Positions 57,527 to 64,000 of a stretch of DNA of 64,000 nucleotides are shown here, piece after piece. A model generated the notes under the pieces. The model saw only the letters and a list, made by a program, of their open reading frames with translations, searched no databases and had not been told where the DNA came from. Every line of letters starts with the position of its first letter. Position 1 is the stretch's first letter. The position numbers and the translations under genes were made by a program. Source of the DNA: Eremomyces bilateralis CBS 781.70 (lineage: Eukaryota; Ascomycota; Dothideomycetes; Eremomycetales; Eremomycetaceae); the NCBI RefSeq assembly GCF_010015585.1, contig NW_022985108.1:35142-99141 (forward strand), written 5' to 3'.

Positions 57527-58553
57527 TCACCTGGAGTTTCGCCCTGCCTTCTGTCGACTTTGAGATAGGCCATGTACTGCAACTTGAGCTGCCAGGCGAT
57601 TGAATAACTCAAACCCCATCCTTTCAGCAGGCTTCGAGCCACTTAGTATATCGCCAACTATGTCGGAGCCAGGAGGGAAATCATGCTCAAAGTAAGGCTC
57701 ACCAGCGCCTCTCATATTTGCTAGAACAGCCTGCCTGAAATGCCATCGCAGCAGTTGATCAATAGGCCGTTGAGGATCATCAAGTAGCTGTCGGTCGAGA
57801 TGCTTGCCGGCACGCCGGCAAGACCTTTTCTAGTAAGATCAAAGAACACAATCTTATAATCGTCCTGGAATAATGTTAGTTAGCCAAAATACAGCAACAA
57901 GAGTATAACATACATACGTCTGGATTAATAGAAAGGATGTAATTGTCAAAGAGTTGGTGTACAGCAGAATCAAGCAATAGCCCGTTTTGTACTGAGTTGA
58001 TTGCTCCGCCGTTGTCTGGTTGAATAGTAATCCAGTGCTCGTAGCCATGATCCTTCCAATGATCTTCGTAGGCTACTGGAAATATGTGTGCGGCCTCAAA
58101 GCCGTCCCAGCGGTCGAATTGCGCCGCGACTGCCACCTCCCAGATATAACGCACCGACGGTCTCGTGAGCGACAGCATCACGGAAACACTGGGTACCAGT
58201 TCCAGTAGAAATAGATTTCGTACGGACTAGCCACGACTCCTTGTTAACCGAGAAAGAACCTATATTCGGAGCAAAGATTAGCCTGGGTATGATAAGATTG
58301 GCTATAGACACTTACCAGAGGCATGAATGTAGTAATTCCCCGGCCGAAGCGGATCGTCAGTCTTTTGGACCTTGATGCCCTCTTCGTTTTGTAGTTCGAA
58401 AGCAGTTGTGAACACGACGAGCATCTCCACCATCGAGTAGAAGTTGGCATTCGTGACGCCATTTGTAAGGATTAGACCACCGACAACTATAGTACGGTCA
58501 TCGGCATCATAGATATGGACGTCGCGACCTAGTGACCGATTGCGTAGAGGCAT
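57527..58553 (-). pseudogene. fungal HNH endonuclease-domain gene, broken by small indels
   Basis: It starts MPLRNRSLGRDVHIYDADDR, GGLILTNGVTNANFYSMVEM, with an intron after NYYIHASG (donor GTAAGT, acceptor ATAG) leading to SFSVNKESWLVRTKSISTGT and FRDAV. The frame is then lost: SRDRRCVISG is in a second frame and AQFDRWDGFEAAHIFPVAYE in a third. After NPDV-type sequence and another intron comes DDYKIVFFDLTRKGLAG, then an 8-nt insertion at about 57807-57814 that again shifts the frame before DRQLLDDPQRPIDQLLRWHF and MRGAGEPYFEHDFPPGSDIV. AAHIFP and the later NGLLLDSAVHQLFDNYILSI make the HNH fold of the fungal HNH_2-like family, usually of unknown role. Three indels in an otherwise well-kept sequence suggest recent loss of function. 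Confidence 0.78.
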
Positions 58554-59763
58554 TGTAGAACTTTGCGGTGGATTCAGAGGATCGGGGATATGGAGGGCGT
58601 CACGGACGTTTTCGGGGACGACGACGACATGGGTGCTTAAGATGTAGACGTCGCATGAGGATAGCAGGTGGCAGGTGCACGCTTCAAGCTGTAATTGGCA
58701 AGAGAGTCTTTCATGAAAGGTGAGAAGTGTAAGAGCTCGAAATGACAGTTCAAGCTGAAGCTTGAGGCTTCAAACGAGAGGTTCCCAGTCACGTCGGTGC
58801 CAGCTGAGGGAGAATAACCTGCAAAATTCCAGGACAGTTTCCCTACAGATTTATTTTGTGCCGGAGAGAGAGGGCTTCCGCACAAAATAAGCGTCTCAGG
58901 CCAATACTAGTACCTATCTAAACACCCAGTTCGCTGGCTGAATGAGAGACATGCCACAGTGTCTTCATCTGAGATACCTGGAACGCCATTGGATGAATTT
59001 ACAGTAATACCATATCTCGTCCCATATCAAATAGTTGTGCTAACATCAAAGCAACTGTGTCATACATGACAGAGCGATACGCTGATGGTGTTGAAACATG
59101 AGAGATCTGATGGCGGCCTCGGAGGTTGGAGCAAAATGCAAATTGATATATGATTAGTCAGCGCCCCTCAGGCCTCGACTTCCGTGACCCGTCTCCCAGA
59201 ATTCCTGTTCATCATTTTCACTGGGACTTAGAGATCAATCAATTTACTCTATGGAACCCAACACATTGTGATAGTTTGGATATTAATCTAACATCCCATC
59301 CTGATAAACACGATATTCAGCTACCGTTTTGTCCGGCCCGACTTTAATCTATTCATTTTATTGAACCGGGACATGTTCGGTCATAGAGTCATCCACTAAT
59401 TACGGAGTAAAGGAGTCCAATTCTTCCACGTTTCTCATTCTTCACGTCTAACAGTCTCACTCCTCCGTGCCTAAACTTATGCGTGCCTGCGGATGGCAGG
59501 GCGTACATCCTGTTAATATAGAATGCCCAATCTGTGCAAAAGGGAGCACTTTATCCGTGTTTCCCCTCGATCAACTAGCAATACTTGTATGAGGAGTGAG
59601 GATATGCCCCAGTACCGCGGGTCTTCGAGATGTCTGGTTATTCAGTTGGAGCAAATATATAATGTGTTTGCACAACTGTTTCTTCTTCACCGAGCGTTCG
59701 TACCCTCATTGACTATTCAAATACCTCAACTACAGTACCTCACTTTCAATTTCCCTATTCATA
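58554..59763. other. intergenic region between the HNH pseudogene and the DUF7136 gene
   Basis: 1.2 kb between divergent genes. TATATAATGTG near 59657 could be a TATA box for the gene at 59764. Nothing else seen. Confidence 0.4.
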
Positions 59764-60588
59764 ATGGCTACAGGTACTATCCGCCTGGTACTTGTTTTAC
59801 TCGACCTTGTTTGTCTCTCCGCATCCCTTAAGGTCAATCAAGTCCAGTTGGACCTCATATTTCCCCGCAACAACACCGAGTACATTCGAGTCTATCCCTT
59901 CCCATTCGTTTTCAATATCCAAAACTCTGCTGTTCTCTAGCCTTACCAATTCCAGTTTCATTGGAATCTGCTTGGCTATTCCGAGACTGGGTCCGAGATT
60001 CTTGCCGATGGCGGGTTCACACGTCCAGAAAACTCGTCATCTGCTGTTCCTCCTGACCAGTGGCTGTTTATCGAAAGCACCGAAAGCATCGTAAATAGTA
60101 CCAGATCACGTTTTGCTCTCGCTTATGACTTTATCGTGAGAGAGCAATGTTCTAGTACACCCAGATTGAAGGCACAAGCATCCAATATTTCCCACCACGG
60201 GATCGTTAGGTTTAACGTGAGTAAGGATGGTAAAGAGGTGGACATCGCAAGTACAGGGCCCTGTTCAAACGCTCTCGCTGCGTTTGGCGTTGAAGGTTAT
60301 TCGACATCAGACTTGGGCCAACGGTGTCCAGTCCTGTCTGATCCGCACCCGGTGCCTGAAAACTGTACCTTTCGGATCGACGCAAATATCACAAGCTCGG
60401 TGACTTCAGCAATGCTCCAGTCGGCAACCTGCACCGGCAGGAGATGGCCTGATCCCACTGGGCTTACCGGTCCATGTTCACCAGCCAACAGGAAATCGGC
60501 AACCTCATTCCAGCCCCGGTTGGGAGTGCCAATGGTGGCTTCTTCTCTTGTCTTCGTTGCTGTCATGGCTATTGTGGCTAATATGTAG
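59764..60588 (+). pseudogene. DUF7136-type secreted, GPI-like protein with an in-frame TAG
   Basis: From the ATG at 59764 one frame reads through 274 codons to a TAG at 60586 with a single interruption, a TAG at 59938-59940 (codon 59). Before it lie a signal peptide (MATGTIRLVLVLLDLVCLSA) and VQLDLIFPRNNTEYIRVYPF and PFVFNIQNSAVL, the N-terminal mark of the fungal DUF7136 family. After it the family sequence goes on: PYQFQFHWNLLGYSETGSEI, NCTFRIDANITSSVTSAMLQ and a C-terminal hydrophobic tail VASSLVFVAVMAIVANM that fits a GPI signal. No intron with sound ends removes the TAG. The codon most likely was CAG (Gln). So this is a recently disabled gene, a strain polymorphism or a sequence error. 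Confidence 0.7.
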
Positions 60589-61375
60589 CCTGACAATGCA
60601 TGGATGCTTTTTTATCTGATTGACCTTTGCGGTCTTGCACTATGGTCAGTACATCATCGTATTTAGAAGACCCTTTACTTACTCTCTTAGGTTCCGGTGA
60701 AAGCGAAATTAAAATTCTCAATGTCAAATGAAACTGGCCAGAATTGGTTCCGGTGAGGTGCCTGCTCATGGTTAATCTATCTTCCGGTCACGGCGTTTTC
60801 AATCCTACCTCGACATTCGATCCATGTAATTGGCCAGCCGCTATGCTCTACCGACCGGTTTATTAACAGGAAATATGCACAGAGATAAATATCTCCGGAT
60901 GTCTTCTGTGAATTATCAACGCGTCTTCCTTCCACTCAAAACGAAATGAGATCCGCTCCTGTGGTGGCTGATTTTAATCTCTGCATCTTGTCCAAGAGCT
61001 CCTACTGCTATGAATTGTTCCTTTCCGCGGATTTTCTCGACATGGACATGCATGACTTCGCATTCTGCTGCCTTCGGGTGATCGCGATGTCTGGTTATGG
61101 CAATTTCGCTCGCTGTGCTGTGCCTCTTTTTTGGAGTCATTTCCCCCTGTTTTCCATTCAATCTTTGCTATCGTCGGCTTCCCAACGAAGTGAATTCATT
61201 GACAGATGCGCTTTAGTATTAAGTATTTAACCCCCCCCCCCCGTTTCTTGGATATTCGGTGTGTCGCTCAGTCTGCTTGACATGCGCTTTCCTTGATAAC
61301 TCAAGTCAGTTCCTATACATTATTCTCCGAGCCTACATATACGTTCCTTATTTTCTAGCCGGACAAATCTAAGCA
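60589..61375. promoter_or_regulatory. promoter region of the chitinase gene
   Basis: 0.79 kb between two plus-strand genes. A run of 13 C follows TATTTAA at about 61224-61243, and the last 100 bp are T/C-rich. No gene seen. Confidence 0.45.
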
Positions 61376-63133
61376 ATGCGACTCTCACGAAGTTATGAGA
61401 TTTGCCTTTGGGCTTCCCTGCTCATTCTAGAAGTCGTCCAGTCCATCGATCCAGAGATTGGGACTGTGGAGCTACTTCATGCACGCCAATCCCCATGTCG
61501 ATACATTGAAGCCAAGTCCGGAGATGACTGTAACCGCTTGGCTACCCAATGTAGCATCAGCTGGAACGACTTTACACAGTTTAACTCTGTGCCGAACATC
61601 TGTTACCCGCTCCAGATTGGTCAGCTCGTATGCTGTTCAAGCGGGTCCCTTCCTGACTTCAGCCCGAAACCAAATGCTGATGGGTCTTGCGCTTCATATA
61701 TCGTACAGGATGGCGAATCGTGCGCGAAGATTGCATCGTCCAACAGCATCACGGTGGATGACATTGAGCGATTCAATCGCAACACATGGGGCTGGCGAGG
61801 CTGCAACCCTCTGTTCACCGGCATAGCTCTTTGCCTAAGCGACGGAACTCCACCGATGCCTCCCCCGATATCGACCGCGGTTTGTGGACCTCAAGTACCT
61901 GGAACACGGAATCCAGGCCCCGGGATAAATATAGCCGAACTTAATCCGTGCCCACTAAAGGCATGCTGCAACATTTATGGGAACTGCGGCATCAACGAAG
62001 ACTTCTGCGATACGTCCAGTGCTAGGAACAAGTGCATATCGAACTGCGGGCAGCAGATCACTAATAACCAGGTCCCACCAAAAGAGTTCATTCGTGTTGG
62101 CTATTTCCAAGCTTACAACAAGGAACGACCTTGTTTGCACATGGATGTCACGCAAGTTCCGAATACGTTTACCCACTTGCATTTCGCATTTGCAGATATA
62201 GTCGCCGGCTTCGAGGTGTCGGTTTCGAATATCCAAGAGCAATTCGATAAGTTTGTCAAGATCACGGACAAGAAGCGCATTCTATCAATCGGAGGGGCCA
62301 GTTCGTCTACAGATCCATCCCGCGCCCGAATTCTCCGCGACACTATTGATGCGACTAATCGAGAGACGGTGGCGACGAACCTGGCAAATTTCGTCACCGA
62401 GCACAATCTTGATGGCCTCGACTTGGATTATGAATTTTTCGAAGTTCAGGGTCTTCCTTCCTTTAACGCGGCCGACGGACTAAATTTATCTCAGTTGCTC
62501 AAAGCACTCAGGGCCAAGTTACCGAACAAGATCCTCACCATTGCTGTACCCGCATCTTACTACTACCTTCAACACCTCCCTATCCGCTCGATATCCAACG
62601 TCGTGGATTACATCGTCTACATGACGTATGATCTTCACGGACAGTGGGACTACGGCAGCCCATGGGCCTCCTCGGGCTGCCCCGCTGGAAACTGTCTCCG
62701 TTCCCACGTAAACATGACCGAAACCACCACTGCCTTGGCTATCATCACCAAGTCTGGTGTTAAAGCGAACAAAATCGTCGTCGGCGTCACCAGTTACGGA
62801 CGCTCATTCCGCATGACTTCACCAAGCTGCGCGGGTCCAATGTGCACATTTACCGGGCCTGCATCCGGTGCGACCCCTGGCCGTTGCACGACCACTCCTG
62901 GAATTCTTGCGAACGCGGAGATCAAGGAGATTCTCGCGAATAACCCGGATGCGGACGCGACATGGGATGGGTTTGAGTCGGATTCGAATGTTTTGATCTT
63001 TGCGACTCAGTGGGTTTCTTATATGGATGATACGAACAAAAACAATCGCATTGCCCGGTACAAAATGAATAACTTTGGTGGGACTGTGGATTGGGCGGTT
63101 GATTTGGATTCCTTTATACCCGGGAATAGCTAG
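61376..63133 (+). CDS. secreted GH18 chitinase with two LysM and one chitin-binding module
   Basis: A single exon of 585 codons. Residues 1-23 are a signal peptide. Two LysM modules follow, at about 41-90 (CRYIEAKSGDDCNRLATQCS) and 105-156 (CASYIVQDGESCAKIASSNS). A Cys-rich chitin-binding type 1 module lies at about 168-226 (CPLKACCNIYGNCGINEDFC). The GH18 barrel starts near 237 (FIRVGYFQAYN) and has the catalytic motif DGLDLDYEFF at 346-355 with the proton donor Glu353, SIGG before it and MTYDLHGQWDY after it. This order is that of fungal subgroup C (killer-toxin-like) chitinases, which cut chitin in walls of other fungi or in remodelling. The usual long C-terminal part of that subgroup is missing: the frame stops soon after the barrel (DWAVDLDSFIPGNS), so it is a short form or a truncated one. 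The active site looks intact. Confidence 0.92.
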   Translation: MRLSRSYEICLWASLLILEVVQSIDPEIGTVELLHARQSPCRYIEAKSGDDCNRLATQCSISWNDFTQFNSVPNICYPLQIGQLVCCSSGSLPDFSPKPNADGSCASYIVQDGESCAKIASSNSITVDDIERFNRNTWGWRGCNPLFTGIALCLSDGTPPMPPPISTAVCGPQVPGTRNPGPGINIAELNPCPLKACCNIYGNCGINEDFCDTSSARNKCISNCGQQITNNQVPPKEFIRVGYFQAYNKERPCLHMDVTQVPNTFTHLHFAFADIVAGFEVSVSNIQEQFDKFVKITDKKRILSIGGASSSTDPSRARILRDTIDATNRETVATNLANFVTEHNLDGLDLDYEFFEVQGLPSFNAADGLNLSQLLKALRAKLPNKILTIAVPASYYYLQHLPIRSISNVVDYIVYMTYDLHGQWDYGSPWASSGCPAGNCLRSHVNMTETTTALAIITKSGVKANKIVVGVTSYGRSFRMTSPSCAGPMCTFTGPASGATPGRCTTTPGILANAEIKEILANNPDADATWDGFESDSNVLIFATQWVSYMDDTNKNNRIARYKMNNFGGTVDWAVDLDSFIPGNS

Positions 63134-63261
63134 TGTCGAGATTAATGTTGAGGAATTTCTTGCCTAGTTCGTTTCATGGATCAACTTTCATGCCTCTGAC
63201 TGATTCTCTGCCTTAATATGATCCATTTCGACTTGGAAAACAATGTATCAAACCACTACTA

Positions 63262-64000
63262 CACTAAGTAGACAAATGTCTGCACACACCCCCGAAAATC
63301 ACCAAATCTAATCGCTATACACCGTATCTTGAGATACGCTGCAAAACACATACAAATGCAAATTCAGTCTACTTTTTTGATTTCTTAATTAGGAAATATC
63401 TAATATTTCGTATGCCACCCTTTTGCCTTGATTACCGCCTGTAGACGTCGCGGAATTGAGTCGATCAGCTCTCGGATCGTCTCCTGAGGGATCGCCCACC
63501 ACGCCTCCTTTAACGCCGCATTCATGGCCTCCCGTGCCTCCTCCGAGGCGCCCATCGTCTTCAATTCAGGGTGCAGCTCTAGGACATTTGATTTCAACAG
63601 ATGCCATATGTGCTCGATGGGGTTAATGTCTGGGGAATTGGCCGGCCAATCGATGACCCAAATGCCGTGCGTCTCCAGCCATTCTTGGGTGATTTTAGCC
63701 GTATGGATCCTTGCGTTATCCTGGATAACAACATCCCCGGGTTCGTATGTAGGGAGAAGTCCCTCCTCTAACGTAGTGATGTAGGATTTCGCGGAATAGC
63801 CCTATCTTGCGGAGGTTTCGTCGCGGTCGATGATCACCAGGTCTGACCTCCCATCACGCGAGATTGAGCCCCATATCATCTGTGAAATGGCCTTGCCAGA
63901 GGTCTTAGGCTCTACCATTTGCGGATCATATGCCTCGTGGTACAGTCGCCATACCCATACCTGCTTACCGCCCGCCCCCTTCTCATACGAGCACTCGTCC
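63262..64000 (-). mobile_element. Tc1/mariner-type DNA transposon, 3' end, cut by the window edge
   Basis: The probable element border is at 63262, just after a TA at 63260-63261, with CACTAAGTAGACAAATGTCT as the start of the terminal repeat. An inverted copy of its AAGTAGAC (63266-63273) lies inside at 63367-63374 (GTCTACTT). The transposase is read on the minus strand from the window edge down to 63400. The other end of the element is not in the window, so the terminal repeat cannot be verified. Confidence 0.75.
63400..64000 (-). pseudogene. Tc1/mariner transposase, C-terminal part with an in-frame TAG
   Basis: The frame enters at the window edge with the first catalytic Asp (DECSYEKG) and runs KQVWVWRLYHEAYDPQ, ISQMIWGSISRDGRSDLVII to ETSAR, where a TAG at 63804-63802 stands in place of a probable CAG. 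The same frame then continues with GYSAKSYITTLEEG, the second Asp in VVIQDNARIHTAKITQEWLE and the Glu in WPANSPDINPIEHIWHLLKS, so all three DD(E) residues are present, and it ends RRLQAVIKAKGWHTKY. The Asp-to-Glu spacing of about 34 residues fits Tc1/DD34E. The copy cannot make a full protein unless the TAG is read through. Confidence 0.85.

Noticed and set aside
7574-63804. Idea that TAG is read as glutamine in this organism, from three suspected CAG to TAG changes
   Set aside because: TAG ends real genes here (PET117, the protein at 11737, the DUF7136 frame itself), so a changed code is not supported.
1-64000. CRISPR arrays, phage or plasmid elements
   Set aside because: No regularly spaced repeats or bacterial-type genes; intron structure and gene content are eukaryotic throughout.

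Overview
The window is a stretch of nuclear chromosome from a filamentous ascomycete (Pezizomycotina); I cannot settle the class. The evidence is compact genes with short introns (about 48-80 nt, branch sites of CTAAC/CTGAC type, GT..AG ends), single-exon housekeeping genes such as MDM12 and SF3B1, and families typical of these fungi: DUF7707 and DUF7136 wall/GPI proteins, a fungal HNH protein, and a LysM-GH18 chitinase. There are no operons, CRISPR arrays, rRNA or tRNA genes that I could find.

Region by region. 0-16.9 kb is gene-dense: PET117 (-), VMA10 (+, six exons, one of 9 nt and one of only the ATG), a long FG-nucleoporin NUP2-like gene (-) with a puzzling N-terminal part, a conserved ascomycete protein of unknown function (+), a long unknown disordered protein (+), and MDM12 (-). 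16.9-27.4 kb has no gene I can support and is by far the largest empty stretch; at its edge lies a small Ser/Pro-rich protein gene with a clear TATA box. 29.8-52.0 kb is again housekeeping: VPS33, COQ6, a DUF7707 GPI protein, a PX-domain protein (YPT35-like), SAS4-like, TAF2, SF3B1, an SDC1/Dpy-30 homologue and RPS13. MDM38/LETM1 follows at 53.4-55.1 kb. 55.1-64 kb is accessory in character: an AIG2-like pseudogene, an HNH pseudogene, a DUF7136 gene with an in-frame stop, a LysM/chitin-binding/GH18 chitinase, and the 3' part of a Tc1/mariner element cut by the window edge.

Functional themes. Four genes act in mitochondria (PET117 in cytochrome c oxidase assembly, MDM12 in the ERMES ER-mitochondria tether, COQ6 in ubiquinone synthesis, MDM38 in inner-membrane ion exchange and ribosome binding). 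Three serve vacuole/endosome function (VMA10, VPS33, YPT35-like). Several act in the nucleus (NUP2, TAF2, SF3B1, SDC1, SAS4). They are neighbours on a chromosome rather than a pathway cluster.

The most unusual points are the VMA10 exon structure, the NUP2 upstream part (a Cys/His cluster, a tandem array of splice-acceptor-like repeats and an in-frame TAG), the 10.5-kb empty region, and the run of decayed genes next to a transposon in the last 9 kb. I see no evidence for a wholly new biological system.
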